This document shows, piece after piece, positions 33,357 to 42,657 of a stretch of DNA of 45,786 nt; position 1 is the first letter of the stretch, and every line of letters starts with the position of its first letter. Source of the stretch: Acinetobacter sp. CFCC 10889 (GTDB lineage Bacteria; Pseudomonadota; Gammaproteobacteria; Pseudomonadales; Moraxellaceae); NCBI RefSeq assembly GCF_003268395.1, contig NZ_LQXQ01000238.1, positions 1-45,786 on the forward strand, written 5' to 3'. The notes under the pieces are model-generated. The model made no database searches and was not told where the DNA came from. It was given only the letters and a program-made list of their open reading frames with translations. The translations under genes and the position numbers were made by a program.

Positions 33357-33890
33357 TTATTTACTACTATCCTCAACAGAATAACGGGTCAAGTCGATGC
33401 CTCGTTGGAAAATATTTTGGATTAAAATATTTGGCAATTTCGGATTATTTCCCAAAGCAGCACATTTCAAATCTACACCATGTTGATTGGCTGTCGCTGT
33501 TGGCGTAAATTTATCATCCACAAAAGAATATTTGCCCAAATCTCTAAAAAAACCATACAGATTATTTGCTGAATCTCGAATCACATAAAGATTGCTCAAA
33601 TCATGTTTATAATAAGCGGCATATAACATATATTTTTGTTGTCCGACTTGAATTACATCACACTGATCAGTGCTCATCCATTGCCCATTTTTTGACTTTA
33701 AATTCATATTTTTCAATAGTGCAACGACTTTAGCATCATCCCAAAGATACGCACATTGTTGCTGCTTAAGTTTTTTAATTTGAATGGTTTTTTGTTGTTC
33801 GATTTGCCACTGCTTTTCACATGCATTTTCTTGTGAATATGCTGTTGAAATCGATAAACATGCAACGAGTGCTAAAACTATTTTTCTCAT
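33357..33890 (-). CDS. Exported hypothetical protein, 177 aa (first of a trio)
   Basis: MRKIVLALVACLSISTAYS is a signal peptide. The mature part has cysteines in NACEKQ, QQCAYLW, DQCDVI and LKCAALG, enough for two disulfides. I start at ATG 33890 because the 11 extra residues of the longer frame would disrupt the signal. It shares no obvious sequence with its two downstream partners but has the same size class and export. It begins just after the maeA terminator. Confidence 0.6.
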   Translation of the reverse strand: MRKIVLALVACLSISTAYSQENACEKQWQIEQQKTIQIKKLKQQQCAYLWDDAKVVALLKNMNLKSKNGQWMSTDQCDVIQVGQQKYMLYAAYYKHDLSNLYVIRDSANNLYGFFRDLGKYSFVDDKFTPTATANQHGVDLKCAALGNNPKLPNILIQNIFQRGIDLTRYSVEDSSK

Positions 33891-33922
33891 ATCTACATCA
33901 CTCAAAATATAAATTTTAAACA

Positions 33923-33950
33923 TAAAAAATGGAGCCTATTTAGACTCCAT
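33923..33950 (-). terminator. Terminator of the malic enzyme gene
   Basis: On the minus strand ATGGAGTC pairs with GGCTCCAT (one G-U) around TAAATA, followed by six T. It lies 28 bases after the maeA stop. Confidence 0.8.
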
Positions 33951-33977
33951 CTTATGTAAATTTATTGTAAATTCAAC

Positions 33978-35675
33978 TTAAAATGGTATGCGTTTATAGC
34001 GACGATACTCAGGTTTCCAGAAATTTGCTTCAATATTTTCTTGCAATTGCTCATCACTGATCACAGGTGCAACACCATCTTCAATTGCTGCTTTTGCAAC
34101 TTTAAATGCAATAATTTTAGATACTTTTTGTAGCTCATTCAGATCAGGCAATAAGTCTGCATTGATATCTTGTAATTTTGGTGAACAATCTGCTAAGGCA
34201 TTACTTGATGCCATCAACATGTTATCAGTCACACGTGTTGCCTGCACAGCCACAATCCCTAAACCAATTCCTGGGAAAATGTACGAGTTATTACACTGTG
34301 AAATATTGAAAATTTGACCATGATAATTCACAGGTGCAAATGGGCTACCTGTGGCAATCAATGCACGACCTTCTGTCCATTCGATAATATCTGCTGGCAC
34401 AGCTTCTACTCGTGAAGTTGGATTGGACAAAGGTAAGACGATTGGATGTTCACAATTGGCTGCTAAAGTTCGGATAATTTCTTCAGTAAATAATCCCGGT
34501 TGTCCTGATACACCAATGAGAACGGTAGGCTTGGCATTTTTCACCACATCAAGTAATGAAATGATTTCTTCAGCATTGCCCCAGTGTGCAACTTCTTCAG
34601 TTTTTTGTGCCAATTTACGCTGGAAGTCCAACAGGTTCGGCTGATTTTCAGTGATTAAACCAAAACGATCCACCATAAAGACACGTGCGCGGGCTTCGGT
34701 ATCACTTAGACCTTCAGCCACCATTTGCGCCACGATTTGTTCTGCAATACCACAACCTGCTGAACCCGCACCTAAAAATGCCACTTTTTGATCTTTCAAT
34801 TGTTTGCCTGCGGCACGACTAGCGGCAATTAAACTGCCCACCGATACGGCTGCTGTACCTTGAATATCATCATTGAAACAACAAATTTGATTGCGATATT
34901 TTTCCAATATTGGCATCGCATTTTTTGCGCAATCTTCAAACTGAATTAATGCCTTTGGCCAACGGCGCTTAATCGCAGCAATCACTTCATCAACAAAATG
35001 ATAATATTCTTCACCACTAATTCGTGGCTGATTCCAACCGAGATAAATCGGATCATTTAATAATTGTTGATTATTCGTTCCCACATCCAACGTAATTGGC
35101 AAGGTATATGCAGGACTGATACCACCACATGCTGTATATAGCGATAATTTCCCAATTGGAATACCCATTCCGCCAATACCTTGGTCACCCAAACCTAAGA
35201 TACGTTCACCATCAGTGATGACGATGACTTTGACATTTTTCTTATTCACATTATGCAAAATATCATCAATGTGTTCACGATCAGGATAAGAAATAAATGT
35301 CCCACGGTGACGACGATAAATATCTGAAAAACGCTGACATGCTTCACCCACTGTTGGTGTGTAGATAATCGGCATCATTTCACTGAGATGGTTTTCAATC
35401 AGGTGATAGAACAAGGTTTCATTGGTATCTTGAATATTTCTAAGGTAAATATGTTTATTGATTGCATCATTAAAATCGCAATATTGTTTATATGAACGTT
35501 GGCTTTGTTCTTCGATAGTTTCGATCACATGCGGGATCAAACCATATAAATTAAATTGGCTACGCTCTTCTTCGGTAAAGGCTGAGCCTTTATTCAAAAG
35601 TGGGAGTTCAAGTAAAGTGTTCCCTGCATAAGGGGTGTATAACGGTTTTTTCGCTTTCAAATTTTCTGTGGTCAT
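33978..35675 (-). CDS. maeA: NAD-dependent malic enzyme
   Basis: A 565-residue cytoplasmic enzyme, exactly the length of E. coli MaeA. It converts malate and NAD+ to pyruvate, CO2 and NADH. Key segments are MPIIYTPTVGEACQ, ITDGERILGLGDQGIGGMGI, IQFEDCAKNAMPILEKY with the metal-binding acids, and a Rossmann motif GAGSAGCGIAEQIV. The terminal part has ALIATGSPFAPV and NNSYIFPGIGLG. The ATG at 35675 (MTTENLKAKK) is chosen over the frame's earlier codons because of length and the GGGA upstream. Confidence 0.95.
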   Translation of the reverse strand: MTTENLKAKKPLYTPYAGNTLLELPLLNKGSAFTEEERSQFNLYGLIPHVIETIEEQSQRSYKQYCDFNDAINKHIYLRNIQDTNETLFYHLIENHLSEMMPIIYTPTVGEACQRFSDIYRRHRGTFISYPDREHIDDILHNVNKKNVKVIVITDGERILGLGDQGIGGMGIPIGKLSLYTACGGISPAYTLPITLDVGTNNQQLLNDPIYLGWNQPRISGEEYYHFVDEVIAAIKRRWPKALIQFEDCAKNAMPILEKYRNQICCFNDDIQGTAAVSVGSLIAASRAAGKQLKDQKVAFLGAGSAGCGIAEQIVAQMVAEGLSDTEARARVFMVDRFGLITENQPNLLDFQRKLAQKTEEVAHWGNAEEIISLLDVVKNAKPTVLIGVSGQPGLFTEEIIRTLAANCEHPIVLPLSNPTSRVEAVPADIIEWTEGRALIATGSPFAPVNYHGQIFNISQCNNSYIFPGIGLGIVAVQATRVTDNMLMASSNALADCSPKLQDINADLLPDLNELQKVSKIIAFKVAKAAIEDGVAPVISDEQLQENIEANFWKPEYRRYKRIPF

Positions 35676-35848
35676 GTCCCATCTCATTATGTTTAGATTT
35701 AGATGTAAATCCAGACAAAAATAGTAGAGTTTCATCTATCTCGGGCTATAGATTAGCCCTTTTTTACCTGTTTAGGGTATTTCTTAAATTTATAATGATA
35801 TTAGATAGATTTAGACATGTAATACAGCTTTAAAAACAACAGATCAGC

Positions 35849-36133
35849 TTATTTATGCGGTGAATTAGGTGTCATATCAACAAATAAAGCTGTTAATTTT
35901 CTCACAATTGGCAATACGATCAAGACGATAGGATAAGCAAACATCCATGACATCATCCACGCTGAAAGAAAAATGGAGAATAAATTTTCAATCCAGCCTA
36001 AGTTCTTCACAGTATTTATAAACGAAATGATACCACTCATCAATCCAGACAATAATAAAGGTAAAATCCAAGCCGCATATTTAGCAGGAAGCTTGGGAAT
36101 ATTACCAATAATCATGGCTTTTTTCTGACTCAT
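35849..36133 (-). CDS. DUF2798 membrane protein
   Basis: A 94-residue protein with two hydrophobic helices and the DUF2798 pattern: P-K-L-P at the start, LPLLLSGLMSGIISFINTVKNLG, then FLSAWMMSWMFAYPIVLIVLPIVRKL. Function unknown. A single gene between maeA and argS, transcribed away from argS. Confidence 0.8.
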   Translation of the reverse strand: MSQKKAMIIGNIPKLPAKYAAWILPLLLSGLMSGIISFINTVKNLGWIENLFSIFLSAWMMSWMFAYPIVLIVLPIVRKLTALFVDMTPNSPHK

Positions 36134-36330
36134 ATAGCGAACTTTATAACCTCTACAACCCTGCTACAATAATTGAAAGTATCGAGATTTTGAATCTTTT
36201 TCAGCATTTATCAAAAATTAAACAAATCTATTTGTCTTCTTTTGTGCTTTGCATACAAATGCATTCACCTAAAAGGCTCAAAATTTGCTATATTTGCTGT
36301 TTTTCTGCGACATTTATTTCTCTATAGATT

Positions 36331-38136
36331 ATGAATACGGCCATCCAAGCAGCTCTTGATCATGCAGTTCAATCCCTACAAGCTGAAGGGACTCTTCCAT
36401 CTGACTGGAAAAATACCAGTGTTTTAACGCGAACTAAAGACCGAAGCCACGGCGATTTCGCATCTAACATTGCCATGATGGGTGCAAAAGTTGCGGGGAT
36501 GAAACCACGTGATCTTGCTGAGAAAATCTTGGCAAACTTGCCAGAAGTTGCAGATATTAGCAAAGCTGAAATCGCAGGTCCTGGTTTTATTAACTTCTTC
36601 TTAAATGCAGACCAACGTTTCGCTGTGCTTGACCGCATCGAAGCACAAAAAGATCAGTTTGGTAAAACTCAAGCCAATGCTGCAAAGAAAATTCAAGTTG
36701 AATTTGTGTCTGCAAACCCGACTTCAAGCCTGCATGTGGGTCATGGTCGTGGTGCAGCGTATGGTATGACTGTTGCCAATTTACTTGAAGCAACAGGTGC
36801 TAAGGTTGACCGTGAGTATTATGTTAATGACGCAGGTCGTCAAATGGACATCCTCGCGACTTCAACTTATTTACGTTATTTAGAATTGACTGGGCAAACT
36901 TTAGTTTTCCCTAAAAATGCCTATCAAGGCGATTATGTTAAAGAAATCGCACAAAGCATTATCGACAAAGATGGTGATGCTTATGTACGCCCTGTTGCGG
37001 ATGTGTATAAAGACGTACCTGAAGATGTGCAATATGCAGCGGAACTTGATGCTGATGGTAACAAAGTGGTTCTGTCAGGCGATAAAGAAAAGCATATTGA
37101 TGGTTTGATCTTTAATGCTCAAACCTTAATTGGTGCAGGTTATCGTGTATTCCTACAAGCTGCCTTAAAAGCTATTTTGGATGACATCAAAGATGACCTT
37201 GGCGAGTTTGGTGTAACTTTCAATCAATGGTTTAGTGAAGAATCACTCACTGAAAAAATTGATGAAGCATTACAAACGCTTGATCAACGTGGTTTCTTAT
37301 ACGAAAAAGATGGCAATATCTGGTTTAAATCAACTGAATTTGGCGATGAAAAAGATCGTGTTGTAAAACGCCGTAATGGTCAAACTACGTATTTTGCATC
37401 TGACATTGCATATCACTTAAATAAATTGCAACGTGGCTATACTGATATCATCGATATTTGGGGTTCAGATCACCACGGTTATATCGCTCGTGTAAAAGCT
37501 GCGATTGATGCGATGGGTTATGACTCTAAAAAACTCACTGTATTACTTGTGCAGTTTGTGAGCTTATGGCGTGGCGGTGAGATGGTACAAATGTCATCTC
37601 GTTCAGGTCAGTTTGTAACTTTACGTGATCTTCGCAAAGAAGTGGGCAATGATGCAGCACGTTTTTATTATGTAATGCGTAAGTCAGAACAGCACATTGA
37701 CTTTGACTTAGACCTTGCAGTTTCACAAAGCAAGGATAATGCGGTGTATTACATTCAATATGCTCATGCACGTGTAAATCGAATGCTATCTCGTGCATCT
37801 GAAAAAGGTGTCCCATTTAATCGTTTACAATTATCATCTTACGATAAGACGCTTTTAGTCTCTGAGACAGAAACTGAATTACTTGCAAAACTTGCTGCTT
37901 ATCCTGAAATTATTGTTCGTGCTGCTAATGTTTATGAACCACATCAAATTGGTAATTACTTAAAAGAGCTAGCAGCTTTATTCCATGGTTGGTACGATGA
38001 TAAAACTCATGGTCGTATTTTAGATGAGCAAAATGTTTTACTCTCTCAAGCACGTTTATTGCTTTCTGTCAGCGTACAGCAAGTATTGCGCAATGGTCTT
38101 GAATTATTGGGTGTGTCTGCACCTGAGAGCATGTAA
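36331..38136 (+). CDS. argS: Arginyl-tRNA synthetase
   Basis: A 601-residue class I synthetase that charges tRNA-Arg. Visible are the N-terminal additional domain, the HIGH motif in EFVSANPTSSLHVGHGRG, and VNDAGRQMD. The KMSKS region is degenerate as usual for this enzyme (MVQMSSRSGQFVTLRDL). The C-terminal anticodon-binding helical domain has VYYIQYAHARVNRM. The family usually has PTGPLHVGH; here it is PTSSLHVGH. It is followed by a long hairpin and the SPOR gene. Confidence 0.97.
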   Translation: MNTAIQAALDHAVQSLQAEGTLPSDWKNTSVLTRTKDRSHGDFASNIAMMGAKVAGMKPRDLAEKILANLPEVADISKAEIAGPGFINFFLNADQRFAVLDRIEAQKDQFGKTQANAAKKIQVEFVSANPTSSLHVGHGRGAAYGMTVANLLEATGAKVDREYYVNDAGRQMDILATSTYLRYLELTGQTLVFPKNAYQGDYVKEIAQSIIDKDGDAYVRPVADVYKDVPEDVQYAAELDADGNKVVLSGDKEKHIDGLIFNAQTLIGAGYRVFLQAALKAILDDIKDDLGEFGVTFNQWFSEESLTEKIDEALQTLDQRGFLYEKDGNIWFKSTEFGDEKDRVVKRRNGQTTYFASDIAYHLNKLQRGYTDIIDIWGSDHHGYIARVKAAIDAMGYDSKKLTVLLVQFVSLWRGGEMVQMSSRSGQFVTLRDLRKEVGNDAARFYYVMRKSEQHIDFDLDLAVSQSKDNAVYYIQYAHARVNRMLSRASEKGVPFNRLQLSSYDKTLLVSETETELLAKLAAYPEIIVRAANVYEPHQIGNYLKELAALFHGWYDDKTHGRILDEQNVLLSQARLLLSVSVQQVLRNGLELLGVSAPESM

Positions 38137-38170
38137 GCAAAACTGTCCAAAAGTAATAAATCATTACTTT

Positions 38171-38208
38171 ACATCAAGCTAAAGCAAAATTATGCTTTAG
38201 CTTGATGT
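38171..38208 (+). other. Perfect 16-bp hairpin between argS and the SPOR gene
   Basis: ACATCAAGCTAAAGCA (38171-38186) pairs perfectly with TGCTTTAGCTTGATGT (38193-38208) around a 6-base loop. No T-run follows on either strand, so it does not look like a normal terminator. It sits 29 bases before the SPOR GTG start. Confidence 0.7.
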
Positions 38209-38236
38209 TAAAAATAAAGAATAAGAGGAATTCCAC

Positions 38237-38845
38237 GTGTTTGGAAAAACGCAACGCGGCGTGTCTGAACGACCAAATAAACCTAAAAAACCATTGATTC
38301 CAAAGTGGTTAGGGATACTTGTCGTTATTTTAATTCTCCTCAGTTTTGCTGTTGCACTGATGCTCTGGAAACCATGGGCACCTGTGAAAACACGTAGTAA
38401 TGAAGTCACTTCTGATCATTATCAAGAAGATACCAATAAAGACTACCGTTTTTATGACCTCTTACCAAATCAACAAGTGACACCGATTCCTGATCAAGCT
38501 GTACCTGAAACACAAACTCGCTCGCAACCTGTGATTGTCGAAGCACCTGAAGCGCCAAGCAGTGAAGAAGTTAATGTTGGCTTAGATACGTCTGAGCAAG
38601 CACCTCCTCCAATGCAACCTGAATATATTTTGCAAGTGCGTAGCTATCCAGACCCTGATAGTGCAGATGCTCGTCGTGCTGAAATCATTTTAAATGGTCT
38701 ATCCGCAGATGTAGTTAAAGCAACTGAAGGTGGACAAACATGGTATCGTGTAGTCTCAGGTCCTTATGACTCACAAAATGCAGCAGTGATTGCCCAACAA
38801 ACTTTACAGCACAGTGGTATTGATTCTATTGTGGTTAAACGTTAA
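38237..38845 (+). CDS. SPOR-domain membrane protein
   Basis: A 202-residue bitopic protein. A short basic cytoplasmic part is followed by one membrane helix (about residues 20-45, IPKWLGILVVILILLSFAVALML), a Pro/Glu-rich periplasmic linker, and a C-terminal SPOR domain (residues 128-202, YILQVRSYPDPDSADARRA to GIDSIVVKR). SPOR domains bind denuded glycan strands at the division septum. It starts at GTG 38237 with AGAGGAA upstream. It is immediately after argS, an arrangement seen for FtsN-like proteins in gammaproteobacteria. It may be an FtsN-like protein, but FtsN identity is not proven. Confidence 0.85.
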   Translation: MFGKTQRGVSERPNKPKKPLIPKWLGILVVILILLSFAVALMLWKPWAPVKTRSNEVTSDHYQEDTNKDYRFYDLLPNQQVTPIPDQAVPETQTRSQPVIVEAPEAPSSEEVNVGLDTSEQAPPPMQPEYILQVRSYPDPDSADARRAEIILNGLSADVVKATEGGQTWYRVVSGPYDSQNAAVIAQQTLQHSGIDSIVVKR

Positions 38846-38865
38846 TTGTGAATTTCATGACCTAT

Positions 38866-38893
38866 AAAAGCAGCCTGAATTGGCTGCTTTTTT
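38866..38893. terminator. Bidirectional terminator after the SPOR gene
   Basis: AAAAGCAGCC (38866-38875) pairs with GGCTGCTTTT (38882-38891) around TGAATT, followed by T. It serves the SPOR gene and the convergent EamA gene. Confidence 0.82.
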
Positions 38894-38897
38894 ATGG

Positions 38898-39806
38898 TTA
38901 AGCAACTTTGCTTTTATTGCAAAATTGCAGCAACCACTTGGGCTGTTTAAATAAAATATAATTACCCAGTAAAATAAAAATCACACCCAAGTACGAACCC
39001 AAATGCCATTGGTAATTTTCCCAAATCGTTGAAATGGTTAATGCTACCAATGGAAATAACAAGGTACTATAAGCGGCTTGCCCTGCCCCGATGCGCTTAA
39101 TCAACACAAAATATGCACTAAAACCAATGATTGATCCCACGACTGCCAGATAACCCAATGCAACGAATGCTTGTGTGGTGATCACCTTTGGCAAAAATAC
39201 ATCTGCACGTAGCCAACCAATGATAGCCATCAAGATCGCACCATATAACATGCCATAGGCATTGGTGGTAAACACATCCAAGTTATTCTTTTGATGGCGA
39301 ATGCTGATCATATTTCCCAACGAAAAACCATAGGTTCCAAGCATACATAAACCGATGGCAAATAAGGTTTGCCATTGTACTTGGGTACTGACGACATCGT
39401 GCCAAAATAGCGCTAAAATGCCGAAAAAACCAAGGCTTGCTGCAGGGATGAAATAGGCTGAAATTTTTTGGGAAAAGAAAATTCGGCTATTGATCGCATT
39501 AAATAAAACTGCCATTGAAAAAATGACCGATTCTAAACCACTGTTGATATATTCGATTGCGGTATAAAAACAAATGAAGTTAAAACCAAAAATACAGAAT
39601 CCCTGTAAAATACAAAACAGGTGATCTTGCAGATTGAGCTTCTTTAAACGTCCAGTGGCAATGAGAAATAAAAACAGCAATCCTGCTGCAATTACAAAAC
39701 GCCAAAATACACCAATGACTGGGCTAAACTGACCATGCTGTGCAGTAATGGCGATCCATGTCGTTCCCCAAATCAGCACCACTGCCATATAAAGTAAGCC
39801 ATTCAT
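38898..39806 (-). CDS. EamA/DMT-family transporter
   Basis: A 302-residue ten-helix inner-membrane transporter with two EamA repeats. The signature VVLIWGTTWIAITAQHGQFSPVIGVFWRFVIAAGLLF opens the first. I start at ATG 39806 (MNGLLYMAVV), leaving about 170 bases to the divergent AraC gene. In-frame ATG codons at 39812 and 39830 are also possible. The pairing with an AraC regulator suggests inducible export of a small metabolite. Confidence 0.87.
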   Translation of the reverse strand: MNGLLYMAVVLIWGTTWIAITAQHGQFSPVIGVFWRFVIAAGLLFLFLIATGRLKKLNLQDHLFCILQGFCIFGFNFICFYTAIEYINSGLESVIFSMAVLFNAINSRIFFSQKISAYFIPAASLGFFGILALFWHDVVSTQVQWQTLFAIGLCMLGTYGFSLGNMISIRHQKNNLDVFTTNAYGMLYGAILMAIIGWLRADVFLPKVITTQAFVALGYLAVVGSIIGFSAYFVLIKRIGAGQAAYSTLLFPLVALTISTIWENYQWHLGSYLGVIFILLGNYILFKQPKWLLQFCNKSKVA

Positions 39807-39975
39807 AACCATTGCTCTGTCAAAAGTCATGTAGTAAGTATGCAAATTTTTCTACTACGGAACATTCATATTCTTGGGGGGACTTATATATTCTTGCGAT
39901 TTTTTATCAGGAAAATTTTGTGCAGAATACATTCATGGTTACACTCAAATCAAACCTTTCCCATTGTTCAGTCAA

Positions 39976-40833
39976 ATGAAATATAAAACCATTGAGCAAC
40001 TACAGCAACACAAAACCCAACTGTTGGATACAGTCATGCTTGGTTCAGGTATGCAAATGGCGGCTTGGAGTAATCAACATGACACCGTAAGCGTCTGCAG
40101 TAATCATCATACTTTGAGTTTGTATGTGCGTGGAGGTTATGAAAGTTATCGGAAAACACCGTCAGGTTGGAAGAATGGTGGCGCACCTGATCGCTTTTGT
40201 TTAATGCCTGAAGGACAAGAATCTGTCTGGGATATTCGAGGTGATTTAAGTTTCGTGCATTTGTATTATACCGATCAACATTTGCGTGATATTGCCTTGA
40301 AAGTTTGGGACAAAGAACCCGCACAAATCCAGCTCAATGAACAAAATTTTTCAACTGATCCCATGATTAGTGCTGCTTATCGACATTTTTTATTGGGCTG
40401 TGATTGGCAAGAAAGTAGTAATCAACTACAACTAAGCAGTACTGCAAATCTTTTGCTCAATCATTTATTGCAAAATTATAGCAATGTGCAATGGGCTTTG
40501 CCTCGTATTACAGGGGGAATCGCACCATATGCATTAAAGCATTTGAAAGATTGGATTGAACAATCACTGCATTTGCCTTTAACTATTGCTGACCTTGCCA
40601 AACAAGTCGAGCTCAGTGAATATCATTTTGCACACATGTTCAAACAGTCTATGCACATTTCACCGCATCAATATGTTTTGCAACAACGTTTGAAACGTGC
40701 GCATGACTTGGTTTTGCATAGCCCACAAGATCTCACGGACATTGCTCTCAGTTGTGGATTTAGTTCAGCAAGTCATTTCAGTGCACGATTTAAGCAATAT
40801 TTTGGTTATACACCATCGCATTTACGCAAATAA
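39976..40833 (+). CDS. AraC family transcriptional regulator
   Basis: A 285-residue regulator. The C-terminal AraC HTH pair is at about residues 185-285 (LPLTIADLAKQVELSEYHFAHMFKQSM and DIALSCGFSSASHFSARFKQYFGYTP). The N-terminal 170 residues are an effector-binding domain of unknown ligand. The ATG at 39976 is the first in frame; upstream only a TTG at 39874 could serve. It is divergent from the EamA transporter, its likely target. The stop codon lies in a bidirectional terminator. Confidence 0.87.
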   Translation: MKYKTIEQLQQHKTQLLDTVMLGSGMQMAAWSNQHDTVSVCSNHHTLSLYVRGGYESYRKTPSGWKNGGAPDRFCLMPEGQESVWDIRGDLSFVHLYYTDQHLRDIALKVWDKEPAQIQLNEQNFSTDPMISAAYRHFLLGCDWQESSNQLQLSSTANLLLNHLLQNYSNVQWALPRITGGIAPYALKHLKDWIEQSLHLPLTIADLAKQVELSEYHFAHMFKQSMHISPHQYVLQQRLKRAHDLVLHSPQDLTDIALSCGFSSASHFSARFKQYFGYTPSHLRK

Positions 40834-40857
40834 AAACCAGTCATTGCGACTGGTTTT
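40833..40857. terminator. Bidirectional terminator between convergent regulators
   Basis: AAAACCAGTC (40833-40842) pairs with GACTGGTTTT (40848-40857) around five bases, between the AraC gene and the response-regulator gene. Confidence 0.85.
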
Positions 40858-40875
40858 AACATCACAAAATACCAA

Positions 40876-41526
40876 TTACACTTTCTTCTCTTCAATATTA
40901 AGCGCACTAATTGCTAAAACAGCTTGGGTACGATTTTGTACGCCCAATTTACGGAAAATCGCAGTCACATGCGCTTTAATCGTTGCTTCAGATACTTCAA
41001 GCTCATAAGCAATTTGTTTGTTGAGCAAACCTTCTGCCACCATCATTAACACACGGAACTGCTGCGGAGTTAATGACTGAATACGCTCTGCCAATGCCGC
41101 TTCATCCGCAGCACGTGGGTCGAAACTCATATTTGCAGGTAAGTTTGGTGGCAACCAAATATCACCTTCTAGCACCTGACGAATCGCCTCACCAATATGA
41201 CTTGGATGCGCTGATTTAGGAATATAGCCCATTGCACCATGCGCAATTGCACGTTGAATAATTGAAGCTTCCTCATGCGCCGAGACCACAATGATTGGCA
41301 ATGCAGGATATTGTGCACGAACATGCACCAATGCAGAAAACCCAGATGCGCCTGGTAAATTTAAATCTAACAGCACTAAATCAGGTTCAGGACCATTCTC
41401 TAAACGCTCATAAAATTCATTAACTGCTGCAGTTTCATGAATTTGAGCTTGGGGTAAGCTATAACGCACCGCTTGAATTAAAGCATGGCGAAACAGTGGA
41501 TGGTCATCAACGATTAAAATATTCAT
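40876..41526 (-). CDS. NarL/FixJ-type response regulator
   Basis: A 216-residue two-component regulator. The receiver domain has the acidic pair D7 D8, phospho-acceptor Asp54 in LVLLDLNLPG, and the conserved Lys in GYIPKSAH. The C-terminal LuxR-type HTH has LTPQQFRVLMMVAEGLLNKQIAYELEVSEATIKAHVTAIFRKLG. No histidine kinase gene lies within the window, so it is an orphan here. It is divergent from the sulfur-scavenging genes, with 376 bases between, but no link to them is shown. Confidence 0.92.
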   Translation of the reverse strand: MNILIVDDHPLFRHALIQAVRYSLPQAQIHETAAVNEFYERLENGPEPDLVLLDLNLPGASGFSALVHVRAQYPALPIIVVSAHEEASIIQRAIAHGAMGYIPKSAHPSHIGEAIRQVLEGDIWLPPNLPANMSFDPRAADEAALAERIQSLTPQQFRVLMMVAEGLLNKQIAYELEVSEATIKAHVTAIFRKLGVQNRTQAVLAISALNIEEKKV

Positions 41527-41902
41527 AAGCGAAGTGAGAGCTCTTTAGCACAGTCTTTCATTCTAACCGTACTATTGCTGTTAAAGATAATTAAATATAA
41601 CGAATTTTTAATAATTTTGTCGCTTTAAATATAAAATCCCTACACATTTTATGTTATTTATCTTTTTTTATATTTCTTTATCGTTTTTAAATATAAATTT
41701 TAGCGATACAAAAGAATTACTTATTATTTTTAAAACTAAACAGATATATCAAGCAGTTAAAAAAGTAAAAACTCAGGAAAAATGATTTTTTCACATATAT
41801 TCAAAAATCTGATAACCAATCTGTTTTTGCTTATTTTACAGAATATATCGAATGTTGATTAATGAATGTCATTCCGAGATTAAAGACTTTTAGGTTATTC
41901 AC
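41527..41902. other. 376-base AT-rich intergenic region
   Basis: It separates the divergent response regulator and FMN reductase genes. I see no gene. Near the reductase start there are GAATGT repeats at 41850 and 41864 and the palindrome GAATG-T-CATTC (41864-41874), 28 bases before the ATG, a possible activator site. I found no sigma-54 type GG-N10-GC element. Confidence 0.5.
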
Positions 41903-42631
41903 ATGACATTTATTCAACAAAAACCACTCAACATCGTTGCTGTATCGGGGGGCTTAAATCATCCTTCAAAAACCGAAGCACTTGTTCAGGCGATTTTGGA
42001 TGAGCTGGGTGAAGCAACACCAATCAATGTACATTTCATTAAATTCAGTGAAATTGGACATTTACTCGGAGGTGCAATTTATCGCAATCAATTGCCTCAA
42101 CGTGTACAAGATGATTTAGCTGCCGTAGAAGCAGCCGATGCTTTAATTGTAGGTACCCCTGTGTATCGTGCCTCATTTACAGGTCTATTCAAACATTTCT
42201 TTGACTTTGTTGAACAAACTGCATTGGTTGATGTGCCTGTACTGCTTGCTGCATCGGGTGGTTCCGATCGCCATGCGTTAGTGCTTGAACATCAACTGCG
42301 TCCATTGTTCAGTTTCTTCCAAGCGCAGACTTTACCAATCGGGGTTTATGCGACAGATCGTGATTTCACGCCTGAATACACCATTCACAGTGAATTTTTA
42401 CGTGATCGAATCACGCTTGCGGTTGCTCGTGCATTGCCAATTTTGGAATGGGCACCTGCCAAAGGTCAACGTGCTGATGTCATCAAAGAGAAGTCACAAC
42501 ACGCAACTCAAAGCTTAGGCATCAACAAACAAATTGAACAAGAAGAAGTTTTACCATCTGCTGCCGTACCAAGTCTGGATGCTGCAGAAGCTCGTATTCA
42601 CCATAAAAAGCCGAAAACACACGTGGCTTAA
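41903..42631 (+). CDS. msuE: NADPH-dependent FMN reductase, MsuE/SfnF type
   Basis: A 242-residue flavodoxin-fold reductase that supplies FMNH2 to a partner monooxygenase. The N-terminal 185 residues match the family (NIVAVSGGLNHPSKTEALV, LIVGTPVYRASFTGLFKHFFDFV, LLAASGGSDRHALVLEHQLRPLF). The last ~55 residues are an extra polar tail (ending HHKKPKTHVA) not present in typical MsuE/SsuE of about 190 residues. It is 26 bases upstream of SfnG, which requires FMNH2. msuE and sfnF are hard to separate by sequence; the symbol is by similarity. Confidence 0.85.
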   Translation: MTFIQQKPLNIVAVSGGLNHPSKTEALVQAILDELGEATPINVHFIKFSEIGHLLGGAIYRNQLPQRVQDDLAAVEAADALIVGTPVYRASFTGLFKHFFDFVEQTALVDVPVLLAASGGSDRHALVLEHQLRPLFSFFQAQTLPIGVYATDRDFTPEYTIHSEFLRDRITLAVARALPILEWAPAKGQRADVIKEKSQHATQSLGINKQIEQEEVLPSAAVPSLDAAEARIHHKKPKTHVA

Positions 42632-42657
42632 TCATTTGCTATTCCGAGGGTTTGCTC

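Noticed and set aside
41527..41902. Sigma-54 promoter for the reductase-sfnG genes, as known for sfn genes in Pseudomonas
   Set aside because: No GG-N10-GC element with flanking consensus was found by eye.
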